A stretch of 64,000 bases of DNA from Marinihelvus fidelis (lineage in GTDB: Bacteria; Pseudomonadota; Gammaproteobacteria; Xanthomonadales; SZUA-36): NCBI RefSeq assembly GCF_008725655.1, contig NZ_VYXP01000003.1:310001-374000 (forward strand), given 5' to 3'. The notes below the pieces were generated by a model. The model made no database searches and was not told where the DNA came from. It worked only from the letters and a program-made list of their open reading frames with translations. This document shows positions 36,328-46,321 of the stretch, piece by piece; the stretch's first letter is position 1, and each line of letters begins with the position of its first letter. A program made the position numbers and the translations under genes.

Positions 36328-39228
36328 TCAGAACACGACCGTGACCGTGCCGGAGCAGGTCGAGGTGCCGGCGTTGCAGACCTGGTACTGGTAGGTCGCG
36401 CCGCCCTTGGCGCCGATGTTGTCGTTATGGAAGCCGTCGTTCGCCGTGGTGGTCAGCAGGCTGCCGTCGCGGTAGATATCGACGCTGGCGGCCGTTGAAC
36501 CACTCCAGTTCAGGTCTACCTGCTGGCGACCCTTCACCTTGAAGCCGTTGGCCGACAGTGACAGCGTCTGCGCCGGCGCTTCCGGCGTGGTGGCCGAGGC
36601 GGTGTTGCTCCATGCCGAGGTCTCGGCGCCCTTCAGCGCCCGCACGCGGTAGCTGTAGGTGGTCTCGGCGCTGACGCCGGTGTCGCTCCAGGCCGTGGTG
36701 TTCGCACCCAGGGTGGCGACGGTACTGAACCCGCCACCGTTGGCGCGCTGCACCTCGTAGCCGGTCTCATCACCCGCGTTGTCAGTCCAGCCGATATCGA
36801 CCCGGTCATGCGCAACCGCGCTGGTGCCCAGGCCCGACGGTGCCACCGGCGGTGTCACCGGCGTGTTGTCCACGCGGATCACCAGCTGGTCGACATGGAC
36901 CGTGTCCTGGGCGCTGTTGCCCTGGCTGTTGTCGGTGTCGATTACGCGAACCCACACGCTGCCCGACAGGCCGCCCGGCAGGGCCGCGACCTGGGTATTG
37001 GCGGAATTCGTGGACGAGACAACGAAGGCGTTCGTGTAGCTGCTGCCATCGGCAGACCACTGGAACTGGAAGTCATCGTTGTCACTGGAACCACCGCTCC
37101 AGGCATTGGCGGTCAGGGTCGTGCTGTTGCCGGCCTCGATATCGAACACCCAGGTATGCGACAGCGAGCTGCGACGCTTGCGCGGGTTTCCGCCGGATTG
37201 CTGCTCGGTGATCGACTGCGCGTTGCCGTCGTCATCATGGGTGGCGCCGATTCCGCCACTGACGGAGCCTTCCGAATTGCTCTGCGACACGGCGGTGTAG
37301 TCCACGAACGGCGGCGGCGCATCGGTGGTGGCGCTGCCACCCGCGTAGGCGGAATCACCCGCACCGTTGAACGCGGCGACGCGGTAGAAATACGTGGTAC
37401 TGGCCGCCAGGCCGGTGTCGCTGTAGCCACTGGTGTTCGCGCCCAGGCTGGCGATCACGCTCCAGCCACTGGAACCGTTCGGCGAACGCTCCAGGCGGTA
37501 GCCGTTCTCGTTGTCGGCGTTGTCGCTCCAGGCCAGGTCGATGCGGCTGGCGGATGCGGCCGATGCGCTGAAGCCGCTGGGGTCAGCTGGCGGCACCGGT
37601 GGCGCACAGCCGTTCAGGCAGAAGGTCATGCTGGCCGACGAGGCCGAGATATCGGAAATGGTAATTCCGGTCGAGGCGATGATGCCGTCCTGGTAGGTAT
37701 CGGTGTTGGGGTGGTTGCCCGGCCCCGGGCCGATCGCGTCCACGCCGGCGGCGTGGTGGGCATCGGTGGAATCACCGCGGTTGTTGCTGCGCTCCAGGTC
37801 GTAATCACCATCGGCCTGCAGCACCGCCACGCGGTAGTGGTTGCCGTTGGCCGGCCAGCCGGACTGGCCGGGGAAGCCCTCGGTGTTGTAGCCGGCTTCG
37901 TTATCGATATGCCAGATCACCAGGCCACCCTGCGGAATCGAACAGTCGAAGCCGGCGTCCTGGCGGTTTTCCACCAGCAGGTATTCGTTGCTGGGGAAGC
38001 CCTGGTCGATGCGATAGACATCCGGGAAACTCTCGGCCTGGCGCAGCGTGTATTCGCCGGGGTCGCTGATCACCGTCGGCGTGTACCAGCCCAGGTTGGT
38101 CTTCGACCACGGGGAGAAGTGCGGCGGGCACAGCTGGGAGCCATTGAAGTCCCAGGAGTTCGCCATCAGGCCCCAGGAACCGATGCCCTCGCCGGAGCCG
38201 GAGGTGTCATACAGGTCCGGCAGGCCGAAGAAGTGACCGGTCTCGTGCGCGATCACGCCGATGCGGCCGATGGCCGAGCCCGATGTACCCCAGACGCCCG
38301 GGCTGATGTGGTAATCGTAAACCGAAACGCCGTCATTGGAGTTCCACTGCGGCTGGATGGCCCAGCGGTGCGACCAGATGCGGTTCGCCTGCGAGGCGCC
38401 GTAGGCGTCGCTGCCGCCCCACTCCGCACCGTAACCGGAGTGGATGAAGGCGATCGAATCGATGCGGCCGTCGTTGTCGGTGTCGTAGTCACCAAAATCG
38501 ATCACGTCGTCCAGGTCATCCAGCGCTTCGCGCAGGGCCTGCCAAAGGGTCGAGTCACCCGAGTTGCCGTTGGCGTAGTAGGCCTCGGACTGTGACACGG
38601 TGATCCAGCCGCCGATGCCGGGGTTGATGTCGGACACCAGGTCCAGTTGGCCGTAGGAATTCTCAAAATAGACGTCACGGATGCTGCCCGTGGGCGCCAG
38701 CGACGGGTCACCGCCGATCGAATTGAATAACACGTCCATGTCGGACACGCTGGGCAGGCTGCGGCCGACATGGTCGGCGAAACGGATCAGCACGACCAGG
38801 TTCTTGACCGTACCCAGCGGCGCAATGGCGTCAGGCGCGGCCGAACCCGGCTGGTTGACCACCTGGCCGTTGACGCGCAGCGCGGACTGGCCCCGCACCG
38901 CCGCGCTGGGCATGACGCGCTTGCCCAGCCCCGCGGCGCGCGGGTTGTCCCGCCCCACCACCAGGCCGTTCGGGTTCACCCGCCCGGAGGCACCACGCTG
39001 GCCATACTCGAACCAGCGGCCATTGCGCACCACGGTGTAGCCCTGGGTGTCTTCCATCCAGTTGAAGTGCTCGTCACCGCGCACGTACAGCGTAATGACC
39101 GAGCCGTCGGGCTGGACTTCCTGGAAGGGTTTGGGTGAAGCCGGGGCCGCGAACGCGGTGCCGGATACGAACGTGCAAGCAAAAACGAGGAGCCCCGCGC
39201 GAAGGCGGGCCGATACGGTTCTGGACAT
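36328..39228 (-). CDS. secreted M6-family metalloprotease with fibronectin type III domains
   Basis: A 966-residue extracellular protease of the immune inhibitor A group. Signal peptide (LLVFACTFVSGTAFAA), propeptide-like region to about residue 115, then the M6 catalytic domain with HETGHFFGLPDLYD near residue 328 and a downstream Met-turn region SWGLMANSWDF. Two fibronectin type III domains follow (PADPSGFSASAASASRIDLAWSD; PVAPSGLGTSAVAHDRVDIGWTD), with a beta-sandwich between them, and a C-terminal domain ending CSGTVTVVF. The modular tail suggests substrate binding. Transcription ends at the hairpin 36270-36301. Start at ATG 39228. Confidence 0.9.
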   Translation of the reverse strand: MSRTVSARLRAGLLVFACTFVSGTAFAAPASPKPFQEVQPDGSVITLYVRGDEHFNWMEDTQGYTVVRNGRWFEYGQRGASGRVNPNGLVVGRDNPRAAGLGKRVMPSAAVRGQSALRVNGQVVNQPGSAAPDAIAPLGTVKNLVVLIRFADHVGRSLPSVSDMDVLFNSIGGDPSLAPTGSIRDVYFENSYGQLDLVSDINPGIGGWITVSQSEAYYANGNSGDSTLWQALREALDDLDDVIDFGDYDTDNDGRIDSIAFIHSGYGAEWGGSDAYGASQANRIWSHRWAIQPQWNSNDGVSVYDYHISPGVWGTSGSAIGRIGVIAHETGHFFGLPDLYDTSGSGEGIGSWGLMANSWDFNGSQLCPPHFSPWSKTNLGWYTPTVISDPGEYTLRQAESFPDVYRIDQGFPSNEYLLVENRQDAGFDCSIPQGGLVIWHIDNEAGYNTEGFPGQSGWPANGNHYRVAVLQADGDYDLERSNNRGDSTDAHHAAGVDAIGPGPGNHPNTDTYQDGIIASTGITISDISASSASMTFCLNGCAPPVPPADPSGFSASAASASRIDLAWSDNADNENGYRLERSPNGSSGWSVIASLGANTSGYSDTGLAASTTYFYRVAAFNGAGDSAYAGGSATTDAPPPFVDYTAVSQSNSEGSVSGGIGATHDDDGNAQSITEQQSGGNPRKRRSSLSHTWVFDIEAGNSTTLTANAWSGGSSDNDDFQFQWSADGSSYTNAFVVSSTNSANTQVAALPGGLSGSVWVRVIDTDNSQGNSAQDTVHVDQLVIRVDNTPVTPPVAPSGLGTSAVAHDRVDIGWTDNAGDETGYEVQRANGGGFSTVATLGANTTAWSDTGVSAETTYSYRVRALKGAETSAWSNTASATTPEAPAQTLSLSANGFKVKGRQQVDLNWSGSTAASVDIYRDGSLLTTTANDGFHNDNIGAKGGATYQYQVCNAGTSTCSGTVTVVF

Positions 39229-39351
39229 GGTGATCCCCCTGAACGTCTGATTAAGTTTTTATATCCCTGAAATAAATTAACGCATCTTCCATGCATATCC
39301 TATCAGCAGATCGCCGTGACCGCCGACGGAAATTGCAGTAGCGTAGGTCCC

Positions 39352-40698
39352 ATGCACACACGAACACCGAACAATTCGCGCAGATGGTGGCCATTGGCCT
39401 GTCTCCTGGTGCTAGTCGCGCAGCTCGGCTTTGCCCAGGTACAGGAGGCGCCAGGGGCGAACACGACCAGCGAGCAGGACACCGCGCTCGCCGACAGGAT
39501 CAGCCAGGCCTATGACCATGTGGATGGCCTGGAACCCGTTCGGGTCGAAGTCGATTCTGGCATCGTCACGCTTTCCGGGGAGGTGGTATCGGAAGAACTG
39601 CGTGAGCGGGCCATCGACCTGGGGTCGCGTTTCGAAGGGGTACTGGATGTACAGGACAACCTGGCCGTCAGCACCAGCCTGGGCGACCGTATCGGACCGG
39701 CCATGGCGCGGTTTGAAGAGCGCACGATGCGGGTCGTCTACAGCCTGCCGCTGCTGATTGTTGGCCTGGTCATCCTGTGGCTTGCCTGGGTGTTCGCCCG
39801 CTGGCTGAGTACCCGCGAGTGGATCGGCCGACGACTGCGACAGAATCCTTTCATGGCCGACATCGTCCGCCAGCTCGTCCGCGCCGTGGTCATGGTCGGC
39901 GCCATGCTGTTCGTGCTCGACCTGCTGGAGTTGACCGCGCTGGTCGGTGCCGTGCTGGGTGCCGCCGGTGTCGCCACGCTGGCCATCGGTTTTGCCTTCC
40001 GCGACCTGATCGAGAACTACATCGCCTCGGTGCTGCTGTCCGTGCGCCAGCCATTCGAGCCAAACGACCTGGTGCACATTGGCGACCACCTGGGCAAGGT
40101 CACCCGCCTGACCTCCCGGGCGACGGTCCTGATTACGCCGGAGGGCAATCACGTGCGCATTCCCAACGCGACCGTGTTCAAGGCCGAAATGGTCAACTAC
40201 TCGCGCAATCCACAGCGCCGCTTCCAGTTCGATGTCGGTGTCGACGTGGAACTGGAGCTGCTGCCTGTTCAGTCCCTCGCAGAGCGCATCGTTGGCGGCA
40301 TCGACGGCGTGCTCGATGACCCGGCGCCGTTCTGCCTGGTCATGGAGCTGGGTGATTCCAGCGTCATCCTGCGCGTGTTCGGCTGGGTAGACCAGCGTGA
40401 ATATGATTTCGGCCGTGTGCGCTCCGAGGCCATCCGCCAGGTCAAGGAAGCCTTCGACGAGGCCGATATCGTCATGCCCGAACCCATCTACAACATCAAG
40501 ATGCTTTCACCGAAAGCCGGTGCTGAGTCAACCCCCAACGACACCGTGGCGCCCCGGCCTGTGCGCCCGACGCAGCTTGCCGCCAGCGAACAGCCCAAGG
40601 GCGCCGACACGCGCAGCCAGGATGAAATCGCACCGGCACTGGAACGCGAGGCCGCCGACGGCCAGAACCTGCTCGACGAGGCCGCCGAAAAGGAATGA
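39352..40698 (+). CDS. BON-MscS fusion mechanosensitive channel
   Basis: A 448-residue inner-membrane channel. After a signal sequence (ACLLVLVAQLGFAQ) comes a BON domain at about residues 46-110 (VRVEVDSGIVTLSGEVVSEELRERA), then TM helices, then the MscS core: LGAAGVATLAIGFAFRDLIENYIASVLLSVRQPFEPNDLVHIGDHLGKV, the conserved pore and beta-domain segment, and C-terminal VNYSRNPQRRFQFDVGVDV. The tail is Ala/Pro/Glu-rich. The start is the ATG at 39352; an upstream ATG at 39316 lacks support. Osmotic safety valve by family; the periplasmic BON could sense lipids or peptidoglycan. It abuts the GH9 stop. Confidence 0.88.
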   Translation: MHTRTPNNSRRWWPLACLLVLVAQLGFAQVQEAPGANTTSEQDTALADRISQAYDHVDGLEPVRVEVDSGIVTLSGEVVSEELRERAIDLGSRFEGVLDVQDNLAVSTSLGDRIGPAMARFEERTMRVVYSLPLLIVGLVILWLAWVFARWLSTREWIGRRLRQNPFMADIVRQLVRAVVMVGAMLFVLDLLELTALVGAVLGAAGVATLAIGFAFRDLIENYIASVLLSVRQPFEPNDLVHIGDHLGKVTRLTSRATVLITPEGNHVRIPNATVFKAEMVNYSRNPQRRFQFDVGVDVELELLPVQSLAERIVGGIDGVLDDPAPFCLVMELGDSSVILRVFGWVDQREYDFGRVRSEAIRQVKEAFDEADIVMPEPIYNIKMLSPKAGAESTPNDTVAPRPVRPTQLAASEQPKGADTRSQDEIAPALEREAADGQNLLDEAAEKE

Positions 40699-42429
40699 TC
40701 AGCGCGCGGCGTTGATCGATTCCAGCACACCCGTCACGTACACCATCGGCGCGTTCCAGTTGATGGTGATTTCATTGGTTGAATAGCTGCACCAGTGATC
40801 GACATACGATTCCGCCGCCATCTTTGACGGATACTCGCACTTGTCCTGCTGGCCCGGCTGCGGCCCGCCGGCGACGAAGCCGGGCACCGGGTCAACCACG
40901 CCGTCAGCCTGCGACGGCCGGTGGTGAATATGCATCGGCGTCTTGCCGCCATGACCGGTGACGAAACTGTAACCCGTGGGATTGCGGCCAAGTACCCAGT
41001 CCAGCAGCGCCTGTGCACCGTCCAGGTAATCCACATTGCCCGCCAGGTCGTAGGCCTGCAACAACATCATGGCGCGGTTCAGGACCACGGAGTTGCTGCC
41101 CCAGACGAAATCGCTCTTCTCCAGCGGCACGCCCCAGGCCGACTGCCGACCGGTCGCCATGACGGCATCGGCCAGTTCGACGATGCGGTTGCCGATCAAC
41201 GCGGTGTCAGCGGCGTCGGCCAGCTCGCCGGCATGCCGCGCCAGCGACATCCAGGCCAGCCCGGAGACCTGCGACCAGCCCGGCACCGCCGCCCCGGTGG
41301 CGGCGAAATCGACCGCCTCCCAGTAGCGGCTGTCGCCGGTGGTGATGAACATCTCCGCCGCCGCCCAGGCGAATTCATCGCTGAACTCACGGTCGCCGTA
41401 ACCCCCCGTCTTCACATCATCGGGCTGCCGGTACGGCAGGTCGGGATGGGCCTGCGCCCATTGCCAGGCCCGCTCGGCGGCGGCCAGCATCTCAGCGGCA
41501 CGCCCCGGGTAGGTGGTCTCGTAGGCGCCGACCACGCGGCTGGCCACGGCCATGACCGCGGCAAAGTTCAGCGCCGCCGCCGTGCCTTTCTGCACCACGT
41601 AGCGCTGCTCGTGCGTGTCCGCGGGCATCACCTCGCCGACGAAATTCAGGGTCGTCAGCTTGTGGTACACGCCGCCGTCGTTCGGATCCTGCATGGTCAG
41701 CATCCAGTCGATGTTCCACATGACCTCGTCCAGCAGGTCGGGCACGCCGTTGCCGCTTTCGGGTATGCCCAGCTCGCGCGCCGCGTAGCGCCCGGGATCA
41801 CGTTCCAGGGCCGCCAGCAGCGTGTACGTGGAGATGCCCGAGTTGACGATGTACTTGCCGTAATCGCCGGCGTCATACCAGCCCCTGGGCGAGGCAATCA
41901 CGCTGCCGCTGGGGCGCTCGGCCGAGGCCGCCGAGGCGTGAATCATCACCTGGGTGTCCGGATGCCCGGCCGCGCGCGCCCAGCGGCCCGCGAACGCTTC
42001 CGGCAATGCCGTGCTGGCGCGGTTGTAGTAATAGGCCTTGGTGGCGGCGTCACTCAGGGCGGCGTAGACCGCGTCACCAATATTGAACGCGTGCGAGGCA
42101 CCGATGCCTTCCACCTCGACCCGGTACCGCCCCGGCGCGCGCAATCCGGAAAAATCGGCCAACGCCACGTCGCCCGACGAGAACGGCCATTGCGCAGATT
42201 CCGTCGTTTCGCCGCTGAACACCGCCTCACCGCTTTCTGAGTCAACCACGGTGAACGGACGTGCCGAGCCGGTCTCCACCACGGCCACCTTGGGCGCGGC
42301 GGGGTGGAAGCCCACCTGGTTGACCTGGATTCGTTCACCCGGGGCCGTATCCGCGTGCGCGATGCCAGCCGCGGTAAGGAGCAGGGTCATGGAAGCGGCA
42401 AAGACCCGCCGTAAAGACCATCGTGTCAT
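40699..42429 (-). CDS. exported GH9 endoglucanase-type glycoside hydrolase
   Basis: A 576-residue glycoside hydrolase family 9 enzyme. Signal peptide MTLLLTAAGIAHA, then an N-terminal immunoglobulin-like domain typical of CelD-type GH9 (IQVNQVGFHPAAPKVAVVE), then the (alpha/alpha)6 barrel with GWYDAGDYGKYIVNSG (Asp nucleophile-water pair, residue about 186), PMHIHHRPSQADG (His signature) and NEITINWNAP (catalytic acid Glu, residue about 551). Expected substrate is cellulose, beta-glucan or a related oligomer. A LacI-type palindrome 27-38 bases upstream of its ATG may regulate it. The stop touches the stop of the convergent MscS gene. Confidence 0.92.
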   Translation of the reverse strand: MTRWSLRRVFAASMTLLLTAAGIAHADTAPGERIQVNQVGFHPAAPKVAVVETGSARPFTVVDSESGEAVFSGETTESAQWPFSSGDVALADFSGLRAPGRYRVEVEGIGASHAFNIGDAVYAALSDAATKAYYYNRASTALPEAFAGRWARAAGHPDTQVMIHASAASAERPSGSVIASPRGWYDAGDYGKYIVNSGISTYTLLAALERDPGRYAARELGIPESGNGVPDLLDEVMWNIDWMLTMQDPNDGGVYHKLTTLNFVGEVMPADTHEQRYVVQKGTAAALNFAAVMAVASRVVGAYETTYPGRAAEMLAAAERAWQWAQAHPDLPYRQPDDVKTGGYGDREFSDEFAWAAAEMFITTGDSRYWEAVDFAATGAAVPGWSQVSGLAWMSLARHAGELADAADTALIGNRIVELADAVMATGRQSAWGVPLEKSDFVWGSNSVVLNRAMMLLQAYDLAGNVDYLDGAQALLDWVLGRNPTGYSFVTGHGGKTPMHIHHRPSQADGVVDPVPGFVAGGPQPGQQDKCEYPSKMAAESYVDHWCSYSTNEITINWNAPMVYVTGVLESINAAR

Positions 42430-42455
42430 GTTGAGCCTCGTCTATGGTTTTGAAC

Positions 42456-42467
42456 GACAACGTTGTC
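42456..42467. promoter_or_regulatory. LacI-type 12-bp palindrome between GH9 and amidase
   Basis: GACAACGTTGTC is a perfect palindrome with a central CG, the form of operators of LacI-family sugar regulators. It lies between divergent starts at 42429 (GH9) and 42532 (amidase), so either or both may be controlled by a regulator encoded elsewhere. Confidence 0.55.
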
Positions 42468-42531
42468 AGCGCTGTTGATGATACATTGCCGCATCACCAC
42501 CGCGCATGCCACCACCCAGGGAGCCCGTGAC

Positions 42532-44067
42532 ATGATTCGACCCAGGACACTCCACCAACCCGCCCTCGTCGCCACTGCCTGCGCTCTCGTGCTGGCAGCC
42601 TGCGCAAGCACCCCCGACGTTGACCGGCAGGACCGCCGCTTCAACGAGATCACGGTCGACGAACTGCAGGCGGCCATGACAGGCGGCGAACTGGACTCGG
42701 TGGACATCACCCGTCACTACCTCGACCGGATCGAGCGTGTCGACCCCGGCATCAACGCCATCATCGAGACCAACCCGGATGCCGAGGCCATTGCCGCCGC
42801 GCTTGACCGCGAGCGCGCCGAGACCGGCCCACGCGGGCCGCTGCATGGGATCCCGGTGGTTCTGAAGGCGAATATCGACACCGGCGATGCCATGGCGACA
42901 ACAGCGGGGTCGCTGGCGCTGGTTGAATTTCGCGCGCCCGACGATGCTCAACTGGTCACCCGACTGCGCGACGCCGGCGTGGTGATCCTGGGCAAGGCCA
43001 ACCTGAGCGAGTGGGCCAACATCCGCTCCACGCGCTCTTCCAGCGGCTGGAGCAGCCTGGGCGGCCAGACGCGCAACCCCTATGACACGGCCCGAAACCC
43101 CTGCGGCTCATCGAGCGGCTCGGCGGCCGCCGTGGCGGCCAACCTGGTCGTGCTGTCGGTGGGCACGGAGACCGACGGTTCCATCGTCTGCCCCGCCGGC
43201 ACCAACGGTATTGTCGGCATCAAGCCCACCCTGGGCCTGGTGAGCCAGGATGGCATCATCCCCATCGCCCACAGCCAGGACACGGCCGGCCCCATGGCCC
43301 GCACCGTCCGCGACGCCGCTCTGCTGCTCGACGCGATGGCGATTTCAACGGAGCAGACCGGCTCGCTGCTGGACGCCCTGGAAGACGCCACATTGGAAGG
43401 AAAGCGTATTGGCGTGGTGCGCAACTACCCCGGCGCCGGCGCCCACCCCGGGGTCGACGCGGTGTTGCAGAGCGCCATCAGCGCCATGGAAGCCGCTGGC
43501 GCCACGGTGGTCGATATCGAGTTGCATACCGACGGCGCCGGCGCCGCGGAGTGGGAGGTCCTGCTGTATGAACTGAAAGCCGACCTGGCCACCTACCTGC
43601 AGGACGCGGGCGCGCCCTACGCCTCGCTGGAAGAGCTGATTGCCTTCAACAAGGCCAACGCCGACACGGTGATGCCCTTGTTCGGGCAGGAGATCTTCGA
43701 ACTGGCCCAGGCCAAGGGCGACCTGGACGACCCGACTTACACCGAGGCGCTGGCGACCGGCCGCCGCATCACCCGGGGCGCCATCGACAGCGCACTGGAC
43801 GCCAACGACCTCGACGCCTTGCTGGCCCCCACCAACGGCCCCGCCTGGCTCACCGACCCGGTCAACGGCGACACTTTCAGCATCGGCAGCAGTTCCTGGG
43901 CCGCCATCTCCGGCTACCCGAACATCACTGTCCCGGCCGGCTTCGTCAGCGGCCTGCCCATCGGCGTCTCGCTTTTCGGTACGGCCTGGTCAGACGCCGG
44001 CCTTATCGCCATCGCCTACGCCTTCGAGCAGGCAACGCAGTTGCGCCGACCACCGGGTGACGGGTGA
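42532..44067 (+). CDS. exported amidase-signature lipoprotein
   Basis: A 511-residue amidase with lipobox LVLAACAS. The amidase signature Ser-cisSer-Lys triad is visible: Lys in [13 protein letters not shown], the Gly/Ser-rich [35 protein letters not shown] near residue 191 with cis-Ser and nucleophilic Ser. The C-terminal part ([23 protein letters not shown]) is typical. Amidases of this type hydrolyse aliphatic, aromatic or peptide amides; substrate not determined. Start at ATG 42532, chosen for the lipoprotein signal. The stretch 44068-44277 after it carries a large inverted repeat. Confidence 0.88.
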   Translation: MIRPRTLHQPALVATACALVLAACASTPDVDRQDRRFNEITVDELQAAMTGGELDSVDITRHYLDRIERVDPGINAIIETNPDAEAIAAALDRERAETGPRGPLHGIPVVLKANIDTGDAMATTAGSLALVEFRAPDDAQLVTRLRDAGVVILGKANLSEWANIRSTRSSSGWSSLGGQTRNPYDTARNPCGSSSGSAAAVAANLVVLSVGTETDGSIVCPAGTNGIVGIKPTLGLVSQDGIIPIAHSQDTAGPMARTVRDAALLLDAMAISTEQTGSLLDALEDATLEGKRIGVVRNYPGAGAHPGVDAVLQSAISAMEAAGATVVDIELHTDGAGAAEWEVLLYELKADLATYLQDAGAPYASLEELIAFNKANADTVMPLFGQEIFELAQAKGDLDDPTYTEALATGRRITRGAIDSALDANDLDALLAPTNGPAWLTDPVNGDTFSIGSSSWAAISGYPNITVPAGFVSGLPIGVSLFGTAWSDAGLIAIAYAFEQATQLRRPPGDG

Positions 44068-44151
44068 CGCGTTACGCGTTACGCGTGACGGGGGAGTCAA
44101 CACCGTGGGGCGGTGTTGCACTAGTGGTGGGGTGTGACGGGCGACGGTTGG

Positions 44152-44261
44152 CGGGTGACGGATGGTCGGTTTTCAGGGCCTTCGGCGGCCATGGATGGCC
44201 GCCGATGAGCGCCCCAGGGATGGGCTTGAGCGCGCCCTGAAAACCGACTGTCCGTCACCCG
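44152..44261. repeat. large imperfect inverted repeat with inner palindrome (REP/MITE-like)
   Basis: Outer arms 44152-44179 and 44234-44261 match at 26 of 28 bases as inverted copies. Inside lies a perfect 10-bp inverted repeat CGGCGGCCAT (44183-44192) and ATGGCCGCCG (44195-44204). Direct ACGCGTT repeats (44067-44087) lie just outside. No reading frame and no transposase are present. A folded RNA from this would be a long hairpin. It sits between convergent genes, a common site for REP-like elements, but no second copy was seen in this window. Confidence 0.6.
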
Positions 44262-44277
44262 ACCTGGGCGTTACCCG

Positions 44278-46299
44278 TTAGAGACCGCCCGGGCCGCAGT
44301 CGTCTTCAAGGAAGTCGACGATCAGGTTGAGCGTCTGGTCGAAGTGGCTGTAGTACCACGGCATGCTGTGCGGCATGTCCGGGATCGACACGAAAGTCAC
44401 GTCGATCTTGTCACGCACGGCCTTTTCAAAGTCCGTGGCGTGCCAGTCCGGCGTACGCACATCGCGGTCGCCAGTGAACATCAGCAGCGGAATGTTGGCC
44501 TTGTCGGCGTTGGCCATCGGGTCCATACCGGTCACCGTGCGTCCCTGGAGGATGCGCTGCAGGCGGTTTTCACTCCAGGTGTTACCGAGCTTCGCCAGGT
44601 TGGCCACGGGGCCGCCGGCAATCGCGCACTGGTACGGGCTGTTGGGGCGAACGACCGCGGCGACCGAGGCAAAACCGCCGTAGGAGTATCCGAAGATGGC
44701 CAGACGCTCGGGGTCGGCGATGCCCTGGTCAACCAACCACTGGGCGCCATCGTCCTTGTCGTCCTGCATGGCCAGGCCCCACTGCTTGTCGCCGGCCAGC
44801 CAGAGCTTGCGACCCAGGCCGCTGGAACCACGATACTGCGGACGCAGAACCGCGTAGCCCCGCGAGGTCAGCAGCGGCACCCAGCCGGAACCGTCCCAGC
44901 CCCCGCGGTCACGCGACCAGGGCCCACCGTGCGGGTGAATGAGTGTCGGCAGGGGGCCATCTTCCTTGCTCCAGCCCGCTGGCAGGTCGAGAATGCCGGG
45001 GATCTCCATGCCGTCCCGCGCGGTGTAGGTCACCCAACGCTGTTCGCCGATATCCTCCGGATTGATCCAGGGCCGGCTGTTGCCCAGGTTGGTGACCTTC
45101 TGGCGGTCTTCCACCAGGTGATAGGCCGTGGGCGTCTGCGCGTTGCCAGTGCTGAACAGGACGCGTGACAGGCCGTCGTTGTAGTCAATGATCCGCACCG
45201 TCTTGCCCGGAAACGCCTGCTTCAGGCCCTCGTGAATGGAACGCAGGTCCCCATCCACGTAGGTCACTTCCATTTCCAGGCCGTCGACAGCAAAGCTCAC
45301 CAGCTGGTTAAAGTTGCTCGGTTGCGTACCGAAGCCAAGGCCGGCAATGGAAAAGCGCGGGTGCGCGACAAGAGGCTCGGCGTCAAACTCCCGGGTCTTC
45401 GGGTCGTACATCCAGGCCTGCACCAGGTCGGAGAACTGGTCAGTCAGGACATAAAGCTTGCCGGTTTCATCATCGATACCGACAACATTCACCGAGTAGC
45501 GCTCGTGCAGCAGCGTCGTCAGCTTGTCGTGAATGCTGAACTCGCCCGTGGCCGGGTCGAGAATCAGGACGCGCAGCTCGAAAACATCATTGCCCATGGC
45601 CTCGGTTTCATTGCGCGTAACCACGTGGCCATCCCGCGGGTGAAACAGGCCCGGTGTTTCGGAGCGGTTGCCCTTGAAAAGCAGTTCCGCGCGGTCATTC
45701 TTCAGGTCGTACAGGTAATAGTCGCTCTGGAATGAACCCGTATCGACGCGCGAAATGATGACCTTGCTGGGGTCCAGCGGCAGGTTGCTGACCAGGTTGG
45801 CGCTGCCGGCCAGTTCCAGGCAACGCTGAACCGCATCACTGACATTAATGCCGCGAGTACTGCCGGCGAATGCCTCGTCGAACTCCTTGTGCGCACCATC
45901 AGTCAGGTAGTTCTTGAACACAAAGGTATCGGTCGAGCCACGCAGGTTGCCTTCACCGCAGCCGGCCAGGTGGCCCGACCATTCCTGCCGGGCGGCGACC
46001 AGGATGCGATCCGCTTTCATCGCGTTCGCAGCAATGAACTTCATGCGGTCACCGCTGGGCGTGACGACGGGCCCTTTGGACAGGTTGTCAACGTCCCAGG
46101 TGGCGACCGCCGTGTCCTGGTTGTTACTGCCCGGCGCGGCGACAATCGCGACCAGTTGTTTGCCATCGGTACTCATCGATACCGATGAAATATTGGGTAA
46201 CTTGGCGAATGACTCCACCGGAATGGGCTTCGCCAACACGGGGGCCGTGGAAAGCCCCAGGCAGGCCGCCAGCAGCGGCCGCAATGTCTTGCTGATCAT
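44278..46299 (-). CDS. exported S9-family serine peptidase (prolyl oligopeptidase/DPP-like)
   Basis: A 673-residue periplasmic peptidase. The chosen start at 46299 gives MISKTLRPLLAACLGLSTAPVLA as signal peptide, with GGGGAG upstream; an ATG at 46317 is possible. An N-terminal beta-propeller-like region is followed by the alpha/beta-hydrolase domain with GYSYGGFASVAAVV (Ser, residue about 541), FTGDRDVRTPDWHA (Asp) and PDMPHSMPWYYSHF (His). Upstream in the same transcript is the TonB receptor at 46372, 72 bases away, with a UUCG hairpin between. This pair suggests uptake of oligopeptides followed by periplasmic digestion. Confidence 0.9.
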   Translation of the reverse strand: MISKTLRPLLAACLGLSTAPVLAKPIPVESFAKLPNISSVSMSTDGKQLVAIVAAPGSNNQDTAVATWDVDNLSKGPVVTPSGDRMKFIAANAMKADRILVAARQEWSGHLAGCGEGNLRGSTDTFVFKNYLTDGAHKEFDEAFAGSTRGINVSDAVQRCLELAGSANLVSNLPLDPSKVIISRVDTGSFQSDYYLYDLKNDRAELLFKGNRSETPGLFHPRDGHVVTRNETEAMGNDVFELRVLILDPATGEFSIHDKLTTLLHERYSVNVVGIDDETGKLYVLTDQFSDLVQAWMYDPKTREFDAEPLVAHPRFSIAGLGFGTQPSNFNQLVSFAVDGLEMEVTYVDGDLRSIHEGLKQAFPGKTVRIIDYNDGLSRVLFSTGNAQTPTAYHLVEDRQKVTNLGNSRPWINPEDIGEQRWVTYTARDGMEIPGILDLPAGWSKEDGPLPTLIHPHGGPWSRDRGGWDGSGWVPLLTSRGYAVLRPQYRGSSGLGRKLWLAGDKQWGLAMQDDKDDGAQWLVDQGIADPERLAIFGYSYGGFASVAAVVRPNSPYQCAIAGGPVANLAKLGNTWSENRLQRILQGRTVTGMDPMANADKANIPLLMFTGDRDVRTPDWHATDFEKAVRDKIDVTFVSIPDMPHSMPWYYSHFDQTLNLIVDFLEDDCGPGGL

Positions 46300-46321
46300 C
46301 AGTTTCTTTCTCCCCAAATGA

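Noticed and set aside
36808-38595. 595-codon plus-strand frame opposite the M6 protease
   Set aside because: Low-complexity Val/Gly/Arg/Ala composition and exact overlap with a clearly recognised protease; third-position shadow.
44061-44095. Short ACGCGTT direct repeats as a CRISPR or attachment site
   Set aside because: Only two to three copies of 7 bases without spacers or integrase gene; too little to call either.
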